The notes under the pieces: model-generated
What the model was told of the DNA's origin: nothing
The model's input: the letters and a program-made list of their open reading frames with translations, nothing else
The model's database searches: none
Program-made: the position numbers and the translations under genes
Source: Gemmatimonas phototrophica
GTDB lineage: Bacteria > Gemmatimonadota > Gemmatimonadetes > Gemmatimonadales > Gemmatimonadaceae
Direction: 5' to 3'
Assembly: GCF_000695095.2 (NCBI RefSeq)
Contig: NZ_CP011454.1
Coordinates: forward strand, 62,001-126,000
DNA: 64,000 bases
Part shown: positions 24,221-32,114 of the stretch, piece by piece
Layout: each line of letters opens with the position of its first letter
Position numbering within the stretch: position 1 is the first letter of the stretch

Positions 24221-26458
24221 TCAGCGCGCCGCCCCTCCGTTCGCCGCCAGCCGCCGATCAAAAAAGTCGAGCATGCGTTCAAAGGCGTAGCGGGTCTGGT
24301 ACCGCGGCCCGAGGTCCCAGCCGTGCGGCGCGTCGGGCAGGGTCAAGAGCTCCACGTCGCGGCCAAGTTGCATGAGATACTGCAGCAGCCACACGGAGTC
24401 GCGGTACAGCACCACCACATCGCGCATGCCGTGCACCAGCATGAGCGCGTCCTTGAGACCGGCGGCCTTGGTGGACGACGAGGCGCGAGCAAACTCGGAC
24501 GGCCGCTGCTGCGGGGTGTCCATGACGCGCTGTTCGCCGGTGAGCGCGTGGAACACATTGGTGGCGGGCGCCGCGGCAATGCCGGCGCGGAACACCCCGG
24601 GCTTTGTGAAGAGCGACATGCTGGTAAGCAGCCCGCCGTAGCTGCTCCCCCAGATGCCTACGCGCTTCTCGTCGGCGATGCCCTGCGCAATAAGCCACTC
24701 TACACCGCTGTGGATGTCTTCTACATCAATGCCGCCGTAGTCCAGCCGTATGCGGCGGCGGAACGCCGTGCCATGGCCGGAGCTGCCGGCCACGTCGAGC
24801 GCGAACACCACGTACCCTTTCTCCAGCAGCACCCGGTCGAAGCCCCAGAGCGGGTGCGAGTTGCGACCGCCCCACTGGTTGCGCACCGTGTTGCTGTAAA
24901 TCGACCCCACCACCACCGGCCAGCGCCGGCCAGGGGTGTAGTTGGGGGGGAGCAACAGCCGACCATGCACCGTGGCGCCGTCTTTGCGGCTGGTGAACGT
25001 CACATACTTGGGCGCCGGCCACTGGTAGGCGGCAAACTCGGGGCGCGGTGACAGGGTCACGCGCTGTTCGCTCGCCGTACCAGGGTTCTTAGCGGCAAGG
25101 TCGGTGACAAACAGATCTGGCGGTACCGTGTCGCTGGAAAAGAGCACCGCGGCCAGCTGACCGTTGGGCGAAACCACGGGCGTGTGCGTGCCGGGGCGCA
25201 CAGACACGCGCACCGGTGCTCCGCCGCGCAGCGGCACGCGGTACACATGCCGCTCCTCCGCGCGCCCTTCGTTGGCCACGACCATCAGGCCGCGCGGCGT
25301 GACGGTAAAGCCGAACACCGCCCACCCCCCGCTGGTGATGGCGCGCGGCGCACCGCCCGCCGCGTCTACCTGCCACACATGGTAGTCCTGCGCGCGATCG
25401 CTCGTGAAGTACACGCTCTTGCCATCAGGCGACCACGCCGCGCGCCACTCGGCGGACACATTATCGGCCTCCTGCTCGCGCACGAGCAGGCGCGTGGTGC
25501 CCGTGGCCACGTTGGCCACGAACAGCCGCCGGTCCTTCACGAACACATCGCTCTTGTCGATGAGCAGTGATTCTCCACGCGGCGAGTAGGCATACGTGAA
25601 GACAATGTCGGTGGGCTCGCCGCCCAGATCGAGCCAGCGCGGCGTGCCGCCAGTGTGTGCCACGAGCCCCAGGCGGCGGTGCTCGGAGGGTTCGCCGGGA
25701 AGCGCTCGGCGCACCGGCGTGGCGACCACTTCGTCGGGGAGGTAGTCGGGAATGAGCCGCGTGCGGATGGGGGTGCGGTCGGTCTCGACAATAGCGAGCG
25801 TTTGGCCGTCGGGTGCCCACGCAAAGTCTTCCACGCCCACGCCGGAGCGGGCGAGGGTGGTGATTCGCTGCGGCGCGCTGAGCGTGTCACCGCGCAATGC
25901 GGCCACCCAGAGGTCTCCGTCGCGCACAAAGGCCACGCGCGCGCCCGTGGGGTCAAAGGTAGGGCGCTGCACTGCGCCCGGTGGCGTAACCAGACGCACC
26001 GGCGTTTCGCCCGGTGTCACGAACCACAGGCCGCCCTGAAAGGCGTACAGCAGCCGACGCCCGTCGGGGTGCCAGCTGATGCTGCGCACGCCTTCGTCGA
26101 GCTCCGCGCCAATGGCGGTGCGTTGCGCATCCCACGACGAGTCAGGTGTGGCAGGAATGGGTGGGCGAGGCAGGCGCGTGACGCGCTCGGGGCGCAGCGA
26201 TTGCCCCGGTACGACACGCGCCACGAATACATCGAGGAACGGCATGCCTTCGTCGTTCCAAAGAAAGGCGAGTGTGCCCCCGTTGGGCGACCAGGTCATG
26301 CCGCGCGGCTCCGTGCCAATGAGCGACGGCAGCGTATAGAAGCGGTTGATGCTGTAGTCGGGCTTAGGTTGCGCGTTGCCGATGTGCGCGGCGGCCACCA
26401 GCAGAAGCGCCGCGCCGACGCCGCGATATGCGCCACGGCGCAAAAGCTGCGAGGTCAC
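24221..26458 (-). CDS. exported S9 family peptidase (prolyl oligopeptidase / DPP IV-like)
   Basis: 745 residues starting with GTG at 26458 that overlaps the stop of the upstream DUF885 gene in a GTGA arrangement, so translation is probably coupled. Signal peptide GVGAALLLVAAAHIGNAQ. Residues 50-480 form a WD40-like propeller with repeats of the type WSPNGGTLAFLW, WHPDGRRLLYAF, WAPDGQTLAIVE and WSPDGKSVYFTS. The C-terminal alpha/beta hydrolase domain has the nucleophile in GIWGSSYGG near 605, Asp in VHGMRDVVV and His in PDAPHGWD. It should cleave peptides after specific residues in the periplasm; specificity not predictable. Confidence 0.93.
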   Translation of the reverse strand: MTSQLLRRGAYRGVGAALLLVAAAHIGNAQPKPDYSINRFYTLPSLIGTEPRGMTWSPNGGTLAFLWNDEGMPFLDVFVARVVPGQSLRPERVTRLPRPPIPATPDSSWDAQRTAIGAELDEGVRSISWHPDGRRLLYAFQGGLWFVTPGETPVRLVTPPGAVQRPTFDPTGARVAFVRDGDLWVAALRGDTLSAPQRITTLARSGVGVEDFAWAPDGQTLAIVETDRTPIRTRLIPDYLPDEVVATPVRRALPGEPSEHRRLGLVAHTGGTPRWLDLGGEPTDIVFTYAYSPRGESLLIDKSDVFVKDRRLFVANVATGTTRLLVREQEADNVSAEWRAAWSPDGKSVYFTSDRAQDYHVWQVDAAGGAPRAITSGGWAVFGFTVTPRGLMVVANEGRAEERHVYRVPLRGGAPVRVSVRPGTHTPVVSPNGQLAAVLFSSDTVPPDLFVTDLAAKNPGTASEQRVTLSPRPEFAAYQWPAPKYVTFTSRKDGATVHGRLLLPPNYTPGRRWPVVVGSIYSNTVRNQWGGRNSHPLWGFDRVLLEKGYVVFALDVAGSSGHGTAFRRRIRLDYGGIDVEDIHSGVEWLIAQGIADEKRVGIWGSSYGGLLTSMSLFTKPGVFRAGIAAAPATNVFHALTGEQRVMDTPQQRPSEFARASSSTKAAGLKDALMLVHGMRDVVVLYRDSVWLLQYLMQLGRDVELLTLPDAPHGWDLGPRYQTRYAFERMLDFFDRRLAANGGAAR

Positions 26459-28104
26459 TTCAGCACCCCCAGGGCGCGCAGTTCATCCTCGAGACCGGTG
26501 AGCTCCCAGCGAATGAGCGCAATCGGAATGGGGCCCGCCGCCAGGAAGGCGTCGTGGAACGTTCCCAGATCGAACGCATCGCCCAGCTGGCGCTGACGGT
26601 CGGCAAGCAGCTGCTCGAGTTGTGTCTTGCCGATGGTGTAATTCATGCCGTAGGCCGGCCGACGCAGGTAGATGGCGAGGTCGTAGCGCGCGAGGTTCTC
26701 CTCCATGAGCGGCACTTCGCGCACGAGATACTTGATCGCATCGTCGAGCGTCCACTCCCCCGTTTGCATGCGCAGCTCGGCGTGCACCCGGGCGGCGCGC
26801 TTGAGCTGCGCAATCCAGAACAGCTCGCGCCCCTTGGGGCGGTCGTCGAGCAGGCCGGTGTGGAGGTACATCTCTTCGATGTAAAAGGCCCACCCCTCGG
26901 CGCGCGTGCCATCGCTGAAGCCGCGGCGAATGGGGCGTGGCTGCCGCCGCTGCAGCGCGCCGTCAAAGCGGTGGCCGGGAATGGACGCGTGCACATGATT
27001 GTTGAGCGGGTCGCGATACGTGAGCTCTTCCCAGAAGTGCCGCGCCCCGCCCCACGCGCTGCGGTCAATGAAAAAGGCGTCTGTGTCGTACTGCGGTGGA
27101 ATGTCGGTGGGAATGGTGAGCAACCGTTCACGCTGCGTGAACGTGCGAATGTGCGTCTCCGCCTCGCGCGTGCGCCGTTCGTGTTCCTCAACAGTAGTGA
27201 CCGGCACGATGGCCGGCAGCGCGCGGTACTTGTGCCGGTCGAACGCCAGTAGCGAGCGGGCGCGGGCAATCTCGCGTTCGCCAATGAGGCGTACCTGTTC
27301 CACGTTGAGCGGCACGAGGCGCACGTGGCGCAGGTACCAGGCGTAGTCCTCCAGCCCAATGTGCGCGGGCGCCGTCATGCGGGGGCGTTCGGTGGCGAGC
27401 CAACCGGCAAAGGCGCGCAGCGCGGTGAGTGAGGAATCGGCGAGCGGCACGAGTGTCGGGTCGTGCTGCACAAGGCGCGCGCGCAGATCCTCGTACCAGC
27501 CAATGATTCCTGCTGGCGGCGGGTCGCGACGGGGCTCGCCCTGATTCACGCCGTCGGAGCGGGTGAGATGAAAGTGCGCGATGCCGGCCAGCTCACCGGC
27601 CGGTTCGGTGAGGGCGCGGCGCGCGGCCGCGACGGTGCGGGGCACGGCGCGCAGCTGTTGCGTGAGCCGAGTACGCCCGTCGGCAGTAAGTGGCACGCCG
27701 GTGTAAGGGGCACGCGCGAGCAAGTCTACCCAGTGCCCCGGATCGCGCGCCCACGGACGCAACACGCGCAGCTCGAAGTCGAAGGCATCGAGCTGTGTGC
27801 GCACGAGAATATGATCGATGCGGTCGGCCACGGACCAGGTGGCCGTGTTGAACGCGGCGTGGCGGGCGCGGAGTGCGTTGAGGCCAGTACGCCACCGGCT
27901 GAGCGTCTCGGGGGAGTAGACCGGCACGCCGCCCTCAGTTGGCGGCGCGCGCAGGGTGCGCAGCGCCTCGTTCAGCTGGACGAGGCTATCGCGCTGGGCG
28001 TCGCTTTGGGCGGCGGCGTTTCCAGGACGCGCCGCGATGCCGGCGACGAGGAGGGCGAGCGCGCACAGGCGGCGGCGTGTGCGGAGCGGGAGGGATGGGC
28101 GCAT
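26455..28104 (-). CDS. exported DUF885 family protein with altered metal motif
   Basis: 549 residues, signal peptide RRLCALALLVAGIAARPGNAAAQ. The family is helical and thought to be zinc-metallopeptidase-like, with a conserved HExxPGHH block and an EGWAxYxE helix. Here EGWAFYIEEMY is intact but the first block reads HASIPGHRF, so the usual glutamate is alanine and the last histidine is arginine. That may weaken or alter catalysis. The gene leads a two-gene unit with the S9 peptidase, which suggests joint peptide breakdown. The dipeptide Pro-Gly-His is kept, so metal binding could survive. Confidence 0.85.
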   Translation of the reverse strand: MRPSLPLRTRRRLCALALLVAGIAARPGNAAAQSDAQRDSLVQLNEALRTLRAPPTEGGVPVYSPETLSRWRTGLNALRARHAAFNTATWSVADRIDHILVRTQLDAFDFELRVLRPWARDPGHWVDLLARAPYTGVPLTADGRTRLTQQLRAVPRTVAAARRALTEPAGELAGIAHFHLTRSDGVNQGEPRRDPPPAGIIGWYEDLRARLVQHDPTLVPLADSSLTALRAFAGWLATERPRMTAPAHIGLEDYAWYLRHVRLVPLNVEQVRLIGEREIARARSLLAFDRHKYRALPAIVPVTTVEEHERRTREAETHIRTFTQRERLLTIPTDIPPQYDTDAFFIDRSAWGGARHFWEELTYRDPLNNHVHASIPGHRFDGALQRRQPRPIRRGFSDGTRAEGWAFYIEEMYLHTGLLDDRPKGRELFWIAQLKRAARVHAELRMQTGEWTLDDAIKYLVREVPLMEENLARYDLAIYLRRPAYGMNYTIGKTQLEQLLADRQRQLGDAFDLGTFHDAFLAAGPIPIALIRWELTGLEDELRALGVLK

Positions 28105-28178
28105 CCCCCAAGTTGGCGCGCGACGCCACAGGCGGCGAGGGTGGGCAGGCCGTGGGAGCGTCCTGCTGTGTCGCCTCT

Positions 28179-29708
28179 CTACGATTTCGGGACGTTCGCG
28201 CGGTACACCACCAAATTGACGGCTGGCGTACCGGCCCGCGCGAGTGTGATGACGCCGAGCGAGTCGAGTGGGCCTAACCGGTCAGAGAGCGCCACCGAGG
28301 CCGGTCTCCAGCCGCGCTTCCAGGGCTGCGCGTGCTCCACGACGATCGCCGGATAGCCGGCAGGCGGCTCGCGGAACGGCAGATGATGGGGATCATCGCA
28401 GGCACAGACGATCCGCGTGGTGGCGCCGAGCGCAACGCCAAGTTTGCCCGCCTGAATCCAACTGCGCGCCGTCACGCCCCCAGTGACGTCGATGTCACGC
28501 GCCGCGAGCGAGTCGCGGAGTGCGCGCCAGTCGAAGGCGTCGAGCGCGGGATCGGCGGGCGCGCGCAGGGCCACCACTTGGCCACCCAGCCAGCCGGTTG
28601 CCACCTGCGACGTGAGCATGGCGACCAGTACGACCCACGCGCCGGCCACCGCCGGAATCCATCGGCGCGGCCATGGCGCGCCCCGCGCCAGCGCCTGGTC
28701 GAGCGCGCGGCCCAACAGCGGGGCCACGAACAGCCATCCCGGCGCCTGCCAGTGCGGTAAGCCGCGCGCCCCACCCAGCGTGGATGCCGTAAACAGGCCA
28801 ATCGGCAGCACCGCGAGGCAGGCAAAGAACCACCCACGTTCATCTGTTTGGCGCCGAACCAATGCGCGCCCCAGGGCGATGGCCAAGGGAATCGCGATCC
28901 ACGGCAGCAACCACGCTGCCTGGCCACCCACGTTCTCCAGGAACGGCGCAAGCGACCAGTCGGCCGTGGTCGTCGCCCGCGCGCCCTGAAACCGGAACGA
29001 TACCCAGTCGTGCTGCGCATTCCACCACAGCACCGGCGCCGTGCAGCTGATCGCTATGGCCGCTGCAAGCCACGGGCCCGGGGTGCGCAGCTGCCGCCGA
29101 CCTGACGCGGTGGTCAGCAAAAAGAGCAGCAGCCCCGCGCCGTACAGCGCACCATGATATTTGCTGAGCAGCGCCCCACCAAGCAGCAGGCCCGCCAGCA
29201 TCCACCGGCGCGTAGACACCTGCACCGGCCTATCCACCGCCGTGGAAGCCCCGAACAGCATCGGGGCGAGCACGAGCACCGCCAACGACGCACAGAGCAC
29301 CAGCGGGCCGTCGGGCAAAACCCAGGTGCCCGTCGTGAGGCCCAGCACCCCGGTACACGCCAGCGCCAACGCCCCGAGCGTCCCCGCGCGCGCGCCAAAA
29401 GCGTGGTGACCGAGCCGGCCTACGGCCCACAGCGTCACGCTGAACGCAAGCACGAACGGCAGTCGTACCAGCACGGCCTTCGTGTCGCCGGTGAGCCACG
29501 TCATGGCACCGGCCATCCAGAAATGCAGCGGCGGATGATCGAAGTAGCTCCAGGAGAGCGGGCGAGCTACGGTCACCGCATACGACTCGTCGACGCCCAG
29601 TCCCGTGGTGCCTGCCACCAGCAGGCGAATAGCGGTCGATGCCGCAATCACCATCCACAACCGGGTCACCCACCAGGCGTCGGTGCGTGCAGAGGGCGCG
29701 GCGTTCAC
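28179..29708 (-). CDS. GT39-type (ArnT/PMT-like) membrane glycosyltransferase
   Basis: 509 residues from GTG at 29708, which overlaps the upstream stop as GTGA; the frame reaches 29864 but that part lies in the upstream gene. Multi-pass membrane protein with about ten hydrophobic segments. The GT-C hallmark is the acidic pair in the first loop, GLGVDESYAVT, followed by SWSYFDHPPLHFWMAGAM, typical of Dol-P-Man/ArnT family enzymes that transfer sugars from polyprenyl phosphate to protein or lipid. The soluble C-terminal part is short. It is coupled to the PHP-domain protein, an unusual partner. Acceptor unknown. Confidence 0.85.
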   Translation of the reverse strand: MNAAPSARTDAWWVTRLWMVIAASTAIRLLVAGTTGLGVDESYAVTVARPLSWSYFDHPPLHFWMAGAMTWLTGDTKAVLVRLPFVLAFSVTLWAVGRLGHHAFGARAGTLGALALACTGVLGLTTGTWVLPDGPLVLCASLAVLVLAPMLFGASTAVDRPVQVSTRRWMLAGLLLGGALLSKYHGALYGAGLLLFLLTTASGRRQLRTPGPWLAAAIAISCTAPVLWWNAQHDWVSFRFQGARATTTADWSLAPFLENVGGQAAWLLPWIAIPLAIALGRALVRRQTDERGWFFACLAVLPIGLFTASTLGGARGLPHWQAPGWLFVAPLLGRALDQALARGAPWPRRWIPAVAGAWVVLVAMLTSQVATGWLGGQVVALRAPADPALDAFDWRALRDSLAARDIDVTGGVTARSWIQAGKLGVALGATTRIVCACDDPHHLPFREPPAGYPAIVVEHAQPWKRGWRPASVALSDRLGPLDSLGVITLARAGTPAVNLVVYRANVPKS

Positions 29709-30931
29709 GCCGGCACCGGCTGTGCCTTCGGGAGTCGACGGCGACGACGGGCCTGCACCGACGTGAATACCGCCGCATACAGGCAGCAGGCAATCCATCG
29801 AAACGCGGCGGTGCGCGGCGCATCCACGGTGGCGGCGGCTGCCCCCAGGATCACCCCATCCCACCGTACCACGGGGTTGAGCAGCAGAAGCTCCGGCGCG
29901 TCCGATCCTGTTCCGATCACGGTTGCACGCAGGTAGCCATCGTCTGGCCGTGCGACGGCACGCGCGATGGTCACGCCGAGGGAGTCGGTGACATGTGCCG
30001 TTCGTGTTGCGCCATCCTGTCCGGTGAACTCGATGTGCGCAATCGGTCCGCGCGCGCGCACTTCGAGCGTATCGCCGAACAGTTGCTGCGACACGAAGCT
30101 GAGCTGCGCCTGTCCACCGACGCCATGTACACCGATGGTGCGACCGGAACGGATCGCGGAACGTACCGCATGGGTTTCGCGCGAGTGCGTGTACACGAGC
30201 GTCCAGTTCACACCGGTCTCACCGGCGCCGTGAATATCGTGCGAGTCGTCGCTCGCCATCACCCACACTGCGCGCCCCGACGAGAGGGCAGCGTCCCATT
30301 CCGTCGTGGCCGGCGACACGAAGTGGTTGAGCACTTCGAGTGCGTCGTAGCCCGAGAGCTGGCGCAGGTCGGCGACGGAATGTCCTTCGCGTATCGCCGG
30401 ATGGGCGAGTACCACGACGGCCCCGGTGAGCTCGAGCCGGTTGATGATGTCCTGCTTGTGGTGCACGGTTTGGCCGAGCGGATAGTCGCGCCACACCACG
30501 GCATCACCGCCAATCGCGAGGCGATGTGACTTCTGCAGGTTCCAGCCCTGCTCGTACACCGGGAACGTGCCGGTTTGCTCGGCAGCTGACATCGAGTGGT
30601 AGTTGGAGAGCCCCACGATGTCGTAACGCATCTGGGCGTAGGCGGCGGCTACCTGTTCCGCGCTCTGGCCGCCGTGGGTGGCACCGCCCCACGCGACGGA
30701 GTGCGCGTGGAGGCTCGCCTTTTGCCAACGACCGGTGGCGTTGAGATCGCCGTAGGGGTTGTACCAGCGCCCGCCGGCGAATGGTCGCGACTCAGCGAAC
30801 TGATACAGTGGGGCAGTGGCATACAACAGCGAGACGAGGAAGAGCAGCGCCAGCAGCCCCGTCACCGCGTGGGCCGCAGACAACCAGCAACAGCTGACAA
30901 ACATGGATGTCATCGCACGCACAGCGCGCAT
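29705..30931 (-). CDS. membrane-anchored PHP-domain (CehA/McbA-like) phosphoesterase or hydrolase
   Basis: 408 residues. One membrane segment near 22-42 anchors an outside domain, and a second hydrophobic stretch lies near the C-terminus (TAAFRWIACCLYAAVFTSV). PHP features: SLHAHSVAW (His75, His77), YDIVGLSNYHSM, VVVLAHPAI and the late ASDDSHDIHG, which together form a trinuclear metal site in this superfamily. The following beta domain (SFVSQQLFGDTLEVRARGPIAH) is common in CehA-like proteins. GGAG precedes the ATG by five bases. Coupled to the GT39 gene. Substrate unknown; a periplasmic phosphate or carbamate ester is only a guess. Confidence 0.8.
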   Translation of the reverse strand: MRAVRAMTSMFVSCCWLSAAHAVTGLLALLFLVSLLYATAPLYQFAESRPFAGGRWYNPYGDLNATGRWQKASLHAHSVAWGGATHGGQSAEQVAAAYAQMRYDIVGLSNYHSMSAAEQTGTFPVYEQGWNLQKSHRLAIGGDAVVWRDYPLGQTVHHKQDIINRLELTGAVVVLAHPAIREGHSVADLRQLSGYDALEVLNHFVSPATTEWDAALSSGRAVWVMASDDSHDIHGAGETGVNWTLVYTHSRETHAVRSAIRSGRTIGVHGVGGQAQLSFVSQQLFGDTLEVRARGPIAHIEFTGQDGATRTAHVTDSLGVTIARAVARPDDGYLRATVIGTGSDAPELLLLNPVVRWDGVILGAAAATVDAPRTAAFRWIACCLYAAVFTSVQARRRRRLPKAQPVPA

Positions 30932-30951
30932 CGGACTCCAGCTCTTGGGTT

Positions 30952-30979
30952 ACCACATCATCACCGATCGTGATGTGGT
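30952..30979. terminator. hairpin between DUF3108 and PHP genes
   Basis: ACCACATCA and TGATGTGGT pair perfectly across a ten-base loop. The hairpin is about 60 bases after the DUF3108 stop (minus strand) and 20 bases before the PHP start, so it could end the first transcript or sit in the leader of the second. No T tract follows. Confidence 0.4.
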
Positions 30980-31040
30980 GGCCAAGCGCCCGTGCACAGC
31001 TGTGACAGACTGTGACCGGATCGTCGTGCACACACCGCCG

Positions 31041-31856
31041 CTATTGCGGCGGGCCGGCCGTGACGCTCTTGAGCTCCATGGTGAGCGTGGCGATGCTCAC
31101 CTTGGCCCGCACTCTGAGCGGAATATGACGTGCATCGTTCGAGAACCAGACCTCGGCCTCTCCGCCTTCACTGAAGAGACCTTTCGTGCGGATGATGGGC
31201 TTCACCACGACCGCGTCGAACTCACCGGCCGGCAGCATGATGCGCTCCGTGCGCAGGACGCGTACCGTGACCGGGTTGCCGTCGCGCTTGTAGTAACGTG
31301 CCGCTGTGTACTCGTCGCCAACCTTGAGCGGCAATGTGCGAATGAAATAAATGAATGACACGTCGTCGAGCGGAATCGCCGACGCCAGCGTGCCACTGTC
31401 CGCGGGATTCTCCAGACTCACGAAACGCATTTCACCGGGAAAGAACTCGTAGGTGCGTTCCTTCTTGTATCCCGTCTGATCGAGCTTCTGCTCGAACCGG
31501 TGGGAGAACAGCTTGCGCGCGTCGAGCCACGAGCGCTGCGCGTCGTTGATCTTGAACACGGTAATGCCGCCCTTCGTGCGAAACGACAGACGGTAGGTTG
31601 GGTTCCCGCGCAGCGTATCGAGCGCATCGACACTCAGCGACGCCGTACCGTGGCCCCGCACCAGGAACCATTCGGCCTGCAGCCGGAACTCCAACGACTC
31701 GCCGACCTTGAACGGCACCGGGGCGAACGCGGTTCGCGCCGAGGGTGCGCTTCCGGCGTTGCCGGCGTCCTGCGCCGCGCCGGAGTGGGGCAGCAGCATG
31801 GAGGGCGCACTCCACAACAGCGCGCGGATGAGAAAACAGAGCCGAAGTCGTTGCAC
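31041..31856 (-). CDS. exported DUF3108 domain protein
   Basis: 271 residues with a signal peptide (FLIRALLWSAPSMLLPHSGAAQ). The mature part matches the DUF3108 layout: VGESLEFRLQAEWFLVRGHGTASLSV, TYRLSFRTKG, TYEFFPGEMRFVSLENP, VSFIYFIRTLPLKVGDEYTAARYYKRDGNPVTVRV and GGEAEVWFSNDARHIPLRVRAKVSIATLTMELK. This is a periplasmic beta-sheet fold found in many Gram-negatives without known role. It is divergent from the chemotaxis receptor gene; its promoter probably lies in the gap with the tandem hairpins. Confidence 0.85.
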   Translation of the reverse strand: MQRLRLCFLIRALLWSAPSMLLPHSGAAQDAGNAGSAPSARTAFAPVPFKVGESLEFRLQAEWFLVRGHGTASLSVDALDTLRGNPTYRLSFRTKGGITVFKINDAQRSWLDARKLFSHRFEQKLDQTGYKKERTYEFFPGEMRFVSLENPADSGTLASAIPLDDVSFIYFIRTLPLKVGDEYTAARYYKRDGNPVTVRVLRTERIMLPAGEFDAVVVKPIIRTKGLFSEGGEAEVWFSNDARHIPLRVRAKVSIATLTMELKSVTAGPPQ

Positions 31857-31940
31857 GATGCACGATACCCAGCGCGCGTGAATCTGGCCGCTCCGGCATT
31901 TCTTCGGTTCACCCCATTCTCATACTTCCGGCTCACCGAG

Positions 31941-31977
31941 CCGTTACAAGGCGTAACGGTCGGACTCACGAGTCCGA
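31941..31977. other. two tandem perfect hairpins upstream of the chemotaxis receptor
   Basis: CCGTTAC-AAGGC-GTAACGG at 31941-31959, followed at once by TCGGACT-CACG-AGTCCGA at 31960-31977. Both stems are perfect (seven pairs each). They lie between divergent genes, 85 bases after the DUF3108 start and 137 before the receptor start. They could be operator sites, or an RNA leader if transcribed. Confidence 0.5.
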
Positions 31978-31998
31978 ACTTCAGCAATAAGATAAAAA

Positions 31999-32006
31999 GC
32001 CGATAG
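31999..32006 (+). promoter_or_regulatory. possible FliA (sigma-28) -10 box
   Basis: GCCGATAG differs from the FliA -10 consensus GCCGATAA at one position and lies 109 bases before a chemotaxis receptor gene. The matching -35 element is weak (only about three of eight consensus bases at the expected spacing), so this is a suggestion only. Confidence 0.35.
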
Positions 32007-32114
32007 AAACCATCGAGAACGTGGCTCCGGCGCCGACCGGCCCACGCCCTACCCGTCCGCTCCGGCGGCGTCGATGTTGACGCGGCGAGTCGAGGGGTAC
32101 TCGCCCACTGTCCA

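Noticed and set aside
31941-32010. Possible c-di-GMP riboswitch before the chemotaxis receptor
   Set aside because: The two hairpins are simple perfect stems; the conserved internal bases and tetraloop-receptor of the GEMM class are absent, and the FliA-like box lies downstream of them.
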